Assembly: GCA_964537555.1 (NCBI GenBank)
Contig: CAZIAD010000007.1
Span: forward strand, 62,001-126,000
DNA: 64,000 nucleotides
Reading direction: 5' to 3'
From: CAYRWR01 sp964537555
GTDB taxonomy: Bacteria; Spirochaetota; Brevinematia; Brevinematales; CAYRWR01
The position numbers were made by a program, and so were the translations under genes. Under the pieces are notes generated by a model. The model was not told the origin of the DNA, searched no databases, and saw only the letters and a list, made by a program, of their open reading frames with translations. Positions 33,786-42,428 of this stretch are shown here, one piece after another (positions within the stretch are counted from its first letter, which is position 1; every line of letters begins with the position of its first letter).

Positions 33786-34443
33786 CTGGAATCCACTTTT
33801 CCTCTCTCTGGAGCTGGCCCTGTCTACGACTCTGGTCCTGCTGCTGGTGTGTCTGCCTCTGGCTTTGAGTATACATCACAGAGGAGTAACATGGGGTCCT
33901 CTGGGTGAGACCCTGGTCTCTCTGCCCCTGGTGCTGCCTCCTACAGTACTGGGTTTTTATATCCTGGTGCTGTTGTCACCCCAGTGGGGGCCCGGTGCCT
34001 GGCTGTCCCGGACATGGGGTATTCAGCTATTGTTCAGCTTTCCGGGTATGCTCATAGCCTCCTGTCTGTATACCTTTCCCTTTATGCTCAATCCTCTCCG
34101 AAACGGACTGGAAAAGATACCCCGTAATCTGCTGGAGGCGTCTGCTACTCTGGGCCGGACCCGTTCCCAGACTACCCGGGAGATCACCCTGCCATTGTTA
34201 AGGTCTCATATCGTGACTGCTATGGTCACTACCTTTGCCCATACCATGGGGGAGTTCGGAGTCATCCTGCTGGTAGGAGGAAGCATTCCGGGGCGTACCA
34301 AAGTAGCCTCCATTTACATTTTTGAACTGGTGGAAAACCTGGATTTTTCCGGGGCTCACCGCTATTCTCTTATACTGCTCATTATCAGCTTCAGCCTCCT
34401 CTTCCTGGTACAGCTCCTTCAGCCCGGGAGGAAAAAATCATGA
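33775..34443 (+). CDS. Molybdate ABC transporter permease ModB
   Basis: This 222-residue inner-membrane protein has about six membrane segments and the permease EAA loop ASATLGRTRSQTTREITLPLL (about 121-141), which docks on ModC. The motif TMGEFGVILLVGG is typical of ModB/CysT. I prefer the ATG at 33775, which overlaps the preceding gene by 11 bp; an ATG at 33733 would add 14 residues with no better ribosome site. Confidence 0.92.
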   Translation: MLINWNPLFLSLELALSTTLVLLLVCLPLALSIHHRGVTWGPLGETLVSLPLVLPPTVLGFYILVLLSPQWGPGAWLSRTWGIQLLFSFPGMLIASCLYTFPFMLNPLRNGLEKIPRNLLEASATLGRTRSQTTREITLPLLRSHIVTAMVTTFAHTMGEFGVILLVGGSIPGRTKVASIYIFELVENLDFSGAHRYSLILLIISFSLLFLVQLLQPGRKKS

Positions 34444-35303
34444 TCAATATACACCTAAATCGCAGACTCCCCGGGGGGAATTTTAGCCTGAAGCTGCATG
34501 CGGAGATACCGGAATGGGGAATAGTCTGTATACAGGGGCCCTCAGGTAGTGGCAAGACCAGTCTGCTCAGGCTTTTGGCAGGGCTGGACACTGCTGACCG
34601 GGGCAGCCTGAGTGTGGGCCCCCAGATCTGGTATGATTCCAGTATTGAGGAAAATATTCCCTGCAGAGAGCGGGACATAGGAATGGTGTTCCAGGATTAT
34701 GCCCTCTTTCCTCACATGACGGTATTGCAGAACCTGGATTATACCCACCCCACGGAGACCCATCGTCAGCGGCTCATTGAAATACTGGAATTGGGACCAT
34801 TGTTGCGCCGTTTTCCTGATGAGCTTTCCGGGGGGCAGCAGCAGAGGGTAGCCCTGGGCCGTTCTCTGGCCCGACAGCCCCGGCTCCTGCTTCTGGATGA
34901 GCCCTTTTCCTCTCTGGATGGAGAGCTCAGGATTAAGCTCTATGAAGAGCTGAAATTGCTGCATGGAGAATTTCCTATGACCATTATCCTGGTCAGTCAT
35001 GATATTCCCGAGATCTTCCATCTGGCCACTCATGTAGTCCGCCTGGAAAAGGGCCAGGTCCGGTCACAGGGCACTCCCCGGGAGGTCTTCCTGGACCGGG
35101 ACATCTCTGCCAAGCTGGTCCTGACCGGACGGGTGCTGGACATCCGTCCCATGGACATCCTGTTTAGCGTGACCCTGGCTGTCAATAATGATATCCTGGA
35201 AGTCGCCCTCACTGGGGATGAAGCCGCCGGACTCCATCCCGGAGATTCCGTTCAGATATCAGACAAAGCTTTTCACCCCTTTGTTCAGAAACTGGAACTC
35301 TGA
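34440..35303 (+). CDS. Molybdate ABC transporter ATPase ModC
   Basis: The 287-residue ATPase has Walker A GPSGSGKT (33-40), signature LSGGQQQR (about 129-136), Walker B LLLLDEPFSSLD, and the switch histidine in ILVSHD. About 60 C-terminal residues (LTGRVLDIRPMDILFSVTLAV onward) form a TOBE-like domain that in ModC senses molybdate. It overlaps modB by 4 bp (ATGA). Confidence 0.93.
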   Translation: MINIHLNRRLPGGNFSLKLHAEIPEWGIVCIQGPSGSGKTSLLRLLAGLDTADRGSLSVGPQIWYDSSIEENIPCRERDIGMVFQDYALFPHMTVLQNLDYTHPTETHRQRLIEILELGPLLRRFPDELSGGQQQRVALGRSLARQPRLLLLDEPFSSLDGELRIKLYEELKLLHGEFPMTIILVSHDIPEIFHLATHVVRLEKGQVRSQGTPREVFLDRDISAKLVLTGRVLDIRPMDILFSVTLAVNNDILEVALTGDEAAGLHPGDSVQISDKAFHPFVQKLEL

Positions 35304-35346
35304 GCTTTATTAATGCTATAATGAGTTAAAACTCAGAGAGTCCGCT

Positions 35347-35748
35347 ATGAAAGAATACATAAAGACCATTACGGTAAATGATCATCATATCGATACCAAT
35401 AATCATGTCAATAACATTACGTATTTTCAGTGGATGCAGGATGTAGCTATTGAGCACAGTGCCCAGGCTTATGATCTGTATCAATTTCTGGATAAGTATA
35501 ACGGAATGTGGGTAGTACGGTCTCATGAGATAGAATACTTGAGAGCCGCTCTGCTGGGAGATCAGATCCAGATACGGTCCTGGATAGACAAGGTAGAGCG
35601 TATCCGGTCCTGGCGTTTGTATGAGTTTAGCGACATTACAACCGGAAAGCTCGTGGTAAGGGCTAAAACTCAATGGATCTATCTGGATAAAGATACGCTA
35701 AAGCCTAAAACTATACCTGAAGAGATGAAGAAGGCCTATGGGCTTTAG
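35347..35748 (+). CDS. Acyl-CoA thioesterase, YbgC/FAT-like hotdog
   Basis: This 133-residue hotdog-fold enzyme has the 4HBT motif HHIDTNNHVNNITYFQWMQDVA (13-34): an Asp-containing loop with the NHVNN stretch seen in acyl-ACP and acyl-CoA thioesterases. Substrate chain length cannot be told. A TATAAT box (35317-35322) lies upstream without a good -35. Its TAG stop codon is completed by a heptamer array. Confidence 0.8.
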   Translation: MKEYIKTITVNDHHIDTNNHVNNITYFQWMQDVAIEHSAQAYDLYQFLDKYNGMWVVRSHEIEYLRAALLGDQIQIRSWIDKVERIRSWRLYEFSDITTGKLVVRAKTQWIYLDKDTLKPKTIPEEMKKAYGL

Positions 35749-35761
35749 TCGATAGTCAATA
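35748..35761. repeat. Heptamer repeat, 2 units
   Basis: GTCGATA then GTCAATA. The first G is the last base of the thioesterase TAG stop codon, the same arrangement as at the end of tetR. Confidence 0.85.
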
Positions 35762-35822
35762 GGGGCAGAAGCCCATTGAAAAATAGAGAGAATGATAAAA
35801 ACAATGATAAGGGAATACGCTT

Positions 35823-36872
35823 ATGGGATTATCATTTATACCCGGTCTGGAATTGAACCAGGCCTTTTTTCTGGAAATCATACAGCCTCTGATGCAGCAG
35901 CATTTTCCACAGCTGCAATATTCAGCCGGCCTCTTGGGTTATGGCTCCGATGTTCTGGGTATGGATACTGCTACTTCTATGGATCATAACTGGGGCCCCC
36001 GATGCCTGCTCTTTCTTTCTGAAACCGATTTTGATTTGAGAGATCAGATTAGTGAATGTATGTCCCGGCATCTTCCATTTTCTTTTAAAGGCTTTCCCAC
36101 TCATTACTCCGATCCCCGTTATGATGGGACTCAGGCCATGCAGGAGACACATACTTATCCCATCAGACATTTTATCGAGATTTACTCGGTGGAAGACTAC
36201 TTTCAGACTCAGTTGAATATCCGGGATATTAACCGGATTACTATTCAGGAATGGATGACATTTTCTGATCAGGTACTCTTGGAGCTTAACAGTGGGTCAG
36301 TGTTTCATGATGGCCTCAATAAGCTTAACAATATAAGAAAAAGTCTGGAATTTTATCCTCCGGATATTCAGAAATTGCGCCTGGCTGCACTCTGGGATCT
36401 TGTATGCAATGAAGAAGCTTTTATTGGCCGATGCCGGGAAACAGGGGATAAAATGGGTTTGAAGATCATTTCCAACCGTATTGTGAATACTTTGATTAAG
36501 ATACTGTATTATATCTTTGAAAGATATATTCCATACAGTAAATGGATGACGAAGATGTTTGAGAGCTTTTGTCCGGATGGCGATTTACTGCAGCACATCA
36601 TGGATACTTTGTATGAAAAGGATGCCACACAGATAGAAAATAAACTATCCGGACTATATACCCGTATCATTGATATTCATAATCAACATCCCGCACTGCC
36701 TCATCTGGATAATATAGTAAGAGATTATTTTGGCAGGCTTTATAGGGTCATATTCGCTGAGACCATAGTCTCACAATTTCTGGACAGCATTCCGGACCCG
36801 GAGATAAGACAACAGAAGCTATCCCATATTGCACTTGATATCAAATTGGACGGGATTGATGCTACCGCGTGA
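35823..36872 (+). CDS. DUF4037 protein (nucleotidyltransferase-like)
   Basis: The 349-residue protein has the DUF4037 N-terminus LGYGSDVLGMDTATSMDHNWGPRCLLFL (about 38-65). The GS...D.D pattern resembles the polymerase-beta type nucleotidyltransferase core, here GYGSDVLGMDTATSMDHNW, and the remainder is helical. The substrate and reaction have not been established for the family. It is a single gene, and the ribosome site (AAGGGA) is moderate. Confidence 0.65.
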   Translation: MGLSFIPGLELNQAFFLEIIQPLMQQHFPQLQYSAGLLGYGSDVLGMDTATSMDHNWGPRCLLFLSETDFDLRDQISECMSRHLPFSFKGFPTHYSDPRYDGTQAMQETHTYPIRHFIEIYSVEDYFQTQLNIRDINRITIQEWMTFSDQVLLELNSGSVFHDGLNKLNNIRKSLEFYPPDIQKLRLAALWDLVCNEEAFIGRCRETGDKMGLKIISNRIVNTLIKILYYIFERYIPYSKWMTKMFESFCPDGDLLQHIMDTLYEKDATQIENKLSGLYTRIIDIHNQHPALPHLDNIVRDYFGRLYRVIFAETIVSQFLDSIPDPEIRQQKLSHIALDIKLDGIDATA

Positions 36873-37007
36873 ATTTTTCAATTAACAGAAGCTTCGGGAT
36901 AGCAACCTGTTTTAAACCAGAATACAGCAATTACGTATTTATTCCAAAAGTATTTTAAGTACAATTTCTTTCCCAGGAGTGGCAGATCGAATCATTTTCA
37001 AATAAGT

Positions 37008-37057
37008 ATGCATAATAAAATTTGACAATGCATATTCAATATTGTATATTTATGCAT
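37008..37057 (+). promoter_or_regulatory. vapBC promoter with three ATGCAT operator-like sites
   Basis: TTGACA (37022-37027) - 17 bp - TATATT (37045-37050) is a near-consensus promoter. ATGCAT palindromes lie at 37008, 37028 and 37052, and CAATATTG (37037-37044) fills the spacer, so VapB or VapBC bound there would cover the promoter. This is the usual autoregulation of such pairs. Confidence 0.7.
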
Positions 37058-37069
37058 AAGGAGATTATG

Positions 37070-37261
37070 ATGAGGACGACTTTAGATTTACCTGAAGACC
37101 TGATCAGGGAAGCCATGGATTTGACGCACATCAAAACTAAGACAGAATTGATAAGACAGGCTGTTAAGAGCCTAATACAGAGAGAAAAACTACAGGGTAT
37201 TAAAAAGTATTTCGGGAAAGTAGATCTTGATATTGATCTGGACAGCCTGAGGAAGAGATGA
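37070..37261 (+). CDS. VapB-type antitoxin
   Basis: The 63-residue protein (MRTTLDLPEDLIREAMDLTHIKTKTELIRQAVKSLI) is a ribbon-helix-helix DNA-binding antitoxin, followed by a tail (KKYFGKVDLDIDLDSLRKR) that would cap the toxin. I take the second of two adjacent ATGs, six bases after AAGGAG; the first (37067) would add one residue. The stop codon overlaps the vapC start by 4 bp. Confidence 0.85.
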   Translation: MRTTLDLPEDLIREAMDLTHIKTKTELIRQAVKSLIQREKLQGIKKYFGKVDLDIDLDSLRKR

Positions 37262-37644
37262 AACCTGTATTAGTGGATAGCTCCGTGTGGATAGATTATT
37301 TTTCCGGAAAGTCACAGGCACTGGTATTAAATGAACTTATAGATATGAATGTAGTACACATAAATGACCTGATACTGACTGAACTTTTACCTTTTCTGGA
37401 AAATAGAAACAAACATGAATTGATAGAACTTTTACTCACGCTCAGCACTCTAAAATTAGCTATCGATTGGGAAAGGATAAGAGGCATGCAGAAAACCAAT
37501 CTGAAAAAAGGCCTCAACCGGATCGGGATACCGGATCTCGTGATCCTGCAAAATGCCATTCAACATAATGTCCAGATCTTTAGTTTTGACAAACATTTTA
37601 AACTACTACAGAAATATCATGGATTCACTTTACTTGAGATTTGA
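37258..37644 (+). CDS. VapC-type PIN-domain toxin
   Basis: The 128-residue PIN ribonuclease has the acidic quartet: D7 (VLVDSSVW), E42 (ILTELL), D94 (GIPDLV) and D111 (SFDKHF), all needed to hold Mg/Mn. VapC toxins cut tRNA or rRNA when VapB is degraded. The gene is intact and coupled to vapB. Confidence 0.88.
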   Translation: MKPVLVDSSVWIDYFSGKSQALVLNELIDMNVVHINDLILTELLPFLENRNKHELIELLLTLSTLKLAIDWERIRGMQKTNLKKGLNRIGIPDLVILQNAIQHNVQIFSFDKHFKLLQKYHGFTLLEI

Positions 37645-37693
37645 ACATCTTTTCCCTGGAATCTAAAACATCCGTTTAACCCAGAGCTTCGGG

Positions 37694-38518
37694 TCATCTG
37701 GAAAAATCATAAAAATGATTCACCGGCCCTTTACCTTTCCCCAGCAGGTACCTGGCTCCGGAGCGGATGGCATGGCTGATATAATCCTTGGCCTGCCGGA
37801 CTGCCTGGGGGATGCTATTTCCCTGAGCCAGAAAAGCCGCCATAGCTGAGGAGAGGGTACATCCACTGCCGTGGGTATTGGGGGTGTCGATGTGTTCAGA
37901 CACCAGCCATTCTACAGAAATACTGCCCGATCCATCCCTTAAACACAGACAGTCAGCTCCTGTCTCTATACCATGCCCGCCCTTGATACACACAGACTGC
38001 ATACCCAGTTCCATAAGATTGCGGCCCGCGCTTTCCATATCGGCCCGGCTCTGTATTTTCCTTCCGCTCAATACTTCTGCTTCGGGCACATTCGGAGTAA
38101 TAATAGTGGCCAGGGGGAGGAGTTCATCCCGCAGTACCGCAATAGCATCATCCTGCAGGAGCTTGTCCCCGCTCTTGGCATACATGACCGGGTCGATCAC
38201 CAGTGGGCTGACCCGGTATTTTTGCATTGACGCGGCCACAGTACGTATCACTCCCGGTGACTGGAGCATACCGATCTTGACGGCGTTAGCTCCTATATCA
38301 CTGAGCACAGCCTCCAGCTGGGCCTCCACAAAGGCATGGGGTACTTCCTGTATAGCGGTGACTCCTACGGTGTTCTGTGCAGTGAGCGCTGTGATGACCG
38401 ACATGCCGTAGCAGCCCAGGGCACTGAAGGTCTTGAGGTCGGCCTGTATGCCGGCTCCCCCTCCACTGTCGGAACCTGCTATGGTGAGGGTGCGGATATA
38501 GTGAGATTTATCTTTCAT
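37694..38518 (-). CDS. Hydroxymethylpyrimidine (phosphate) kinase ThiD
   Basis: ThiD phosphorylates HMP to HMP-PP for thiamine synthesis. The 274-residue protein opens TLTIAGSDSGGGAGIQADLKTF and has NTHGSGCTLSSAMAA (anion hole and catalytic Cys region, about 221-235), the ribokinase-like signature. GGGAGAA precedes the chosen ATG; longer readings run into thiE. Its start overlaps thiE by 11 bp. Order in the operon: thiM-thiE-thiD. Confidence 0.93.
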   Translation of the reverse strand: MKDKSHYIRTLTIAGSDSGGGAGIQADLKTFSALGCYGMSVITALTAQNTVGVTAIQEVPHAFVEAQLEAVLSDIGANAVKIGMLQSPGVIRTVAASMQKYRVSPLVIDPVMYAKSGDKLLQDDAIAVLRDELLPLATIITPNVPEAEVLSGRKIQSRADMESAGRNLMELGMQSVCIKGGHGIETGADCLCLRDGSGSISVEWLVSEHIDTPNTHGSGCTLSSAMAAFLAQGNSIPQAVRQAKDYISHAIRSGARYLLGKGKGPVNHFYDFSR

Positions 38519-39167
38519 GCTGTTCTCCCTGACTTCCGGCTTCATCGATGAGGCCCCTGATTTCCCGGGCCGCAGATTCCGGGTCAGTGGCACCCATGAT
38601 AGCGGAGACCAGGGCTATGCCATGAGCTCCGTTTTTTATAACATCAGCTACATTGCCTGCATTGAGTCCGCCTATCGCTATAAGAGGATGTCGGGAATAG
38701 CTGCGGATTTTATGTAAGCCTTCCAGTCCCCATGCTGGAGCGGTGTCGGTCTTAGTCGGGGTGTCAAATACCGGGCTTACCCCCAGATAGTCCACATCCC
38801 ACGCGTCTGCCTGGGCTACCTGCTCCATGTTTTCTACTGACAGGCCGATGATAGCATCCGGGCCCATGATCCTGCGGGCATCGGGGTAGGGCATATCACT
38901 CTGGCCTATATGTACCCCGTCACAGCCGGCAGCCAGGGCCACATCCACCCGGTCATTGATAATGAGGGGGATCCCCCGGGGCCTCAGGATAAGCATCAGT
39001 TCCCGGGCCAGCTCAATGAACTCCCGGGTGGAACAATCCTTTTCCCGGACCTGTACTATGGAAACTCCTCCCTGAATAGCTGCTGTGACTATCTCGATGA
39101 GAGAACGGTTTCCTATGATTTGACGGTCTGTGACCAGGTAAAGGCTATAATCAATATTCTTGTGCAT
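38508..39167 (-). CDS. Thiamine-phosphate synthase ThiE
   Basis: ThiE joins HMP-PP and thiazole phosphate. This 219-residue TIM barrel has VQVREKD (residues 38-44), INDRVDVALAAGCDGVHIGQSDMP (about 69-92) and IAIGGLNAGNV, all standard ThiE landmarks. The start at 39167 follows AGAGAG, and it lies 13 bp behind thiM. Confidence 0.93.
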   Translation of the reverse strand: MHKNIDYSLYLVTDRQIIGNRSLIEIVTAAIQGGVSIVQVREKDCSTREFIELARELMLILRPRGIPLIINDRVDVALAAGCDGVHIGQSDMPYPDARRIMGPDAIIGLSVENMEQVAQADAWDVDYLGVSPVFDTPTKTDTAPAWGLEGLHKIRSYSRHPLIAIGGLNAGNVADVIKNGAHGIALVSAIMGATDPESAAREIRGLIDEAGSQGEQHER

Positions 39168-39180
39168 ATTTACTCTCTTT

Positions 39181-39987
39181 TTAATCGGTATTGACTTCCA
39201 TCTTAAGCCTGGAGTCCAGATCATGTTCGCTAAGATTGTAGAGGGCATCCAGAAAATGGAGCTGGAGGGTGCCCGGTCCGGGTGCAGTCAGTCCGGCCAG
39301 CTCTCCTGCTACTCCCATGACAGCCATGGCATGAGCGGCAGCGGCCAGGGGGTCGGGATTGACAGCCAGAAAGGCTCCGGTCAGGGCAGTGGCGGTACAA
39401 CCCAGTCCGGTCACTTTGGGCATGAGGCTATGGCCGTTACTGATGTGGATGCGTTTATTTCCCTGCAGTATGAGGTCTTTGACCCCGCTGATACTGACCA
39501 CGCAGCCGTAGTCCCGGCTTAGGGCCAGGGCTGCTTCCTGGGCATCATCCGCGCTGTGGGAACTGTCTACCCCCTTAGTGCGGGAGTCGGCATGATGCAG
39601 GGCCCGGATCTCGCTGCCGTTTCCCCGGATCACGCTGGGATGGACCTCATCCAGGAGGCGGCGGGCAGTCTCAGTACGGAGGGTGGATGCGCCTGCTCCT
39701 ACCGGGTCCAGGACTATGGGCTTTTTCAGGGCCCGGGCGGCCTTACCAGCCAGGAGCATGGACTCTATCCAGGGGCCGTCCAGGGTGCCGATATTGATGA
39801 CCAGAGCTCCCGAGATCTTTACGATCTCTTCGACTTCTTCCCTGGCATGAGCCATCACAGGTGACGCACCCAGAGCCAGCAGTGCATTGGCGCTAGTATT
39901 CATCACTACGTAATTCGTGATATTATGCACCAATACCCCGGTCTCTCTGATTTTTTCTATATCTTTCCATACGCTCTTGCTATCCAT
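39181..39987 (-). CDS. Hydroxyethylthiazole kinase ThiM
   Basis: ThiM salvages the thiazole alcohol. The 268-residue protein has NITNYVVMNTSANALLALGASPVM (19-42) and GLGCTATALTGAFLA with the catalytic cysteine. First gene of thiM-thiE-thiD; with no thiC, thiG or thiS here, this operon alone supports salvage rather than full synthesis. Confidence 0.95.
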   Translation of the reverse strand: MDSKSVWKDIEKIRETGVLVHNITNYVVMNTSANALLALGASPVMAHAREEVEEIVKISGALVINIGTLDGPWIESMLLAGKAARALKKPIVLDPVGAGASTLRTETARRLLDEVHPSVIRGNGSEIRALHHADSRTKGVDSSHSADDAQEAALALSRDYGCVVSISGVKDLILQGNKRIHISNGHSLMPKVTGLGCTATALTGAFLAVNPDPLAAAAHAMAVMGVAGELAGLTAPGPGTLQLHFLDALYNLSEHDLDSRLKMEVNTD

Positions 39988-40026
39988 TATTGACTCCTAT
40001 TTTCACTATGGGATTATTTAAGTTAT

Positions 40027-40055
40027 AATATATATTCTATTGGATGATTCATCAA
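40027..40055 (-). promoter_or_regulatory. Promoter of thiMED
   Basis: Read leftward: TTGATG - 17 bp - TATATT. The leader of about 35 bases is far too short for a TPP riboswitch, and none of its conserved sequences is present. Confidence 0.55.
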
Positions 40056-40120
40056 CAAAATCATGGATTTAATTCCGGTGCAAGAGGATCAGAATTATAA
40101 TAGTCTTTCATATAGCAGGA

Positions 40121-40164
40121 ATAAAAAATCCTGGAAACAAGACCTCTGTCTCATTTCCAGGATT
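40121..40164 (-). terminator. Terminator of prc
   Basis: AATCCTGGAAA and TTTCCAGGATT form an 11-bp perfect stem, followed on the minus strand by six T. A second hairpin (40192-40208, CCCTGC/GCAGGG) with a T run on the plus strand lies next to it. Confidence 0.85.
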
Positions 40165-40217
40165 ATGGTAATTTTTACATAAAGTCTGATCCCCTGCTGA
40201 ATGCAGGGCCTGCTTTT

Positions 40218-42269
40218 TTATCTTAGGATATCATCCATGATATAACAGGCTTCCTGAATGTATTTATCGGTCTTGATCTTGGTATACCACTCGTTGAGTT
40301 TATCCTGCTGATCCTTACTCAGTTTTTCCAGGCCTTTAGTCTCTATAGTGATATCTTTATTATTAAGCTGTGTGTTTTTCTGGATCTCATCATTTTTCTT
40401 CTTAAGCAGTTCTTCCTTTTGCAGCATTTCCGAGAGGAGAAGAGGTTCAGTCTTGATCTTTTGCTGTTCCTGCATAAACCGGGAGTTTTGGTCGATGAGC
40501 TGCAGTGTCTGATTCGATATCACCCGGGCTGCACTTAGTCTTTTCAGCTCATCCAGATCGTAATCAGATGCGGTCCATGGCTGGAAATTTTGTTTCTTTA
40601 TTCTATCATAACCGATGGAATAGTCCTGGTTTTTTTCTCCGATCTCCATATACTGGTAAAGATCAGGAAGAATAATATCCGGGATAACCCCTTTGTATTG
40701 AGTGGTATCACCATTTACCCGGTAAAATTTCTGCAGGGTGATCTTTATAGCGCCCAGAGGTTTGTAATCCTCATGACTGGGGGGAATATAACGGTCTATA
40801 TTGACATAGGATTGTACCGTTCCTTTTCCATAGGTACTGTCACTACCCACTATGATAGCCCGTTTATAATCCTGGAGCGCGGCACTTACGATCTCGGAGG
40901 CAGAAGCACTTAATTTATTGACCAGGATGATCAGAGGGCCCTCATAAGATATATCAGGATCATCATCATTCAGGACTTCTATCTGTCCCTCCTGGTTCTT
41001 TACCTGCAGTACCGGCCCTGTCTTAAAGAATAGTCCGCTCATCCGTATGGCATCCTCCAGGGCACCTCCGCCATTATTACGCAGGTCCAGTATCATCCCC
41101 TGGATGTTTTGGGCTTTCAGTTTCCTGATTTCTTTGAGCACATCACCGGAAGAGGAGCGGCTTCCTTCATCTTTAAAATCATGATAGAATACAGGCAGAT
41201 CTATATAGCCGATCCGGGTCCCGGTCTGTGGATTTTCCAGGACAGTGGATTTGGCATAGGTCTCTTCTATTACTACTGCATCCCGGATGATGGGGATCAC
41301 GATGATTCGGCCATCCGTTTTTTTAACGGTGAGCCGTACCTGGGTGCCTTTAGGGCCACGGATGAGCTGTACTGCCTCATCCAGAGGCATCTCTACAATA
41401 TCTACCGGCTCTTCTTTACCCTGGCCTACTTTGAGTATTATATCCTCTGCTTCCAGTTCTTTTTGTCTCCAGGACGCAGAACCGGGTATGATACGGACCA
41501 CTTTTATAAAGCCGTCATCTTCATTAAGCAGTGCTCCTATACCCTCCAGTTTTCCTGTCATACCGATAGTAAAGTCTTCATCCTGTTTGGGTGCAAAATA
41601 GCTGGTGTGGGGGTCAAATACATTGGCTATGGCATTAAAATAGAGCTCCAGGCTATCGGTGGGATCCTGGGTCTTCATGCGTTCCAGCATCCGGTTTATC
41701 TGTTTGGCCACTTTTTCCCGGGCCTGTTTTTCCAGGGTAGGATAATACACAGACTGGTCTTTTTCCGCGCTTAATTCGATATAACGTCTCAAAGTTTCGT
41801 ATTTAAGGATCTTTCTCCATTTTTCATGCATCTCAGCTGCATCTTTGGGATAAGGCATATTATCATAATCAAAGTTTAATGACTCATTGATGGTAAAATC
41901 AAAGGGCTGGGTCAGAATATCGCTGATATTTGATTGTACATCATCGATACGGATACCCAGGATACTTTGGGCTTTTTCATAGAATTCCAGGTCATGGTCT
42001 AATAGCTCATTATCGATTATGAGCTTAAATTTGTCCAGTTCATCTATATCAGACTGATAGAAAAACTTTTTCTGTACATCCAGCCTTTTCAGATACAGGG
42101 AATAGACATCTTCACTGAATTCATTATTGATTTTTTTTCCGGTAAAATGGGACTGACTCAGGGTCTTGACCAGGATATCGGTAAGAAGCTCCTGCTTGGA
42201 GAATTCCCGTCGGGAAGCACAGGCCGTAGAAAATAAAAATAGAAATAGCAGGGTTAATAGATTCTTCAT
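40218..42269 (-). CDS. Tail-specific protease Prc (S41 family), lipoprotein
   Basis: This 683-residue envelope protease matches Prc/Tsp in length and plan: N-terminal Tsp-type helical domain, a PDZ domain (about 240-330, GKLEGIGALLNEDDGFIKV), the S41 core with catalytic Ser in NKLSASASEIVSAALQD and Lys in TYGKGTVQSYV, and a C-terminal DUF3340-like helical part. A lipobox (LFSTAC) suggests membrane anchoring, unlike the soluble E. coli enzyme. It degrades misfolded or tagged proteins outside the inner membrane. Single gene with a terminator behind it. Confidence 0.92.
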   Translation of the reverse strand: MKNLLTLLFLFLFSTACASRREFSKQELLTDILVKTLSQSHFTGKKINNEFSEDVYSLYLKRLDVQKKFFYQSDIDELDKFKLIIDNELLDHDLEFYEKAQSILGIRIDDVQSNISDILTQPFDFTINESLNFDYDNMPYPKDAAEMHEKWRKILKYETLRRYIELSAEKDQSVYYPTLEKQAREKVAKQINRMLERMKTQDPTDSLELYFNAIANVFDPHTSYFAPKQDEDFTIGMTGKLEGIGALLNEDDGFIKVVRIIPGSASWRQKELEAEDIILKVGQGKEEPVDIVEMPLDEAVQLIRGPKGTQVRLTVKKTDGRIIVIPIIRDAVVIEETYAKSTVLENPQTGTRIGYIDLPVFYHDFKDEGSRSSSGDVLKEIRKLKAQNIQGMILDLRNNGGGALEDAIRMSGLFFKTGPVLQVKNQEGQIEVLNDDDPDISYEGPLIILVNKLSASASEIVSAALQDYKRAIIVGSDSTYGKGTVQSYVNIDRYIPPSHEDYKPLGAIKITLQKFYRVNGDTTQYKGVIPDIILPDLYQYMEIGEKNQDYSIGYDRIKKQNFQPWTASDYDLDELKRLSAARVISNQTLQLIDQNSRFMQEQQKIKTEPLLLSEMLQKEELLKKKNDEIQKNTQLNNKDITIETKGLEKLSKDQQDKLNEWYTKIKTDKYIQEACYIMDDILR

Positions 42270-42375
42270 AACAGCTCCCGGGTTGATTGATTTTACAGCA
42301 GTGACGACTACTGTATAGAAAGATTATAGAGAATAATCTGTTTTATTGCCATTTAAACTATAGTTTTTTTGTTGT

Positions 42376-42406
42376 AAAAATAGGGACAGTCCCGCAAGAC
42401 TGCCCC
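42376..42406 (-). terminator. Terminator of the glycosidase gene
   Basis: GGGACAGTC and GACTGCCCC pair with one mismatch, and five T follow on the minus strand. Confidence 0.75.
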
Positions 42407-42428
42407 TGTATCATTAAAAATATGAGCA

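Noticed and set aside
39988..40060. TPP riboswitch before thiMED
   Set aside because: The leader is short and lacks the conserved CTGAGA and ACCTGA-type segments on the minus strand.
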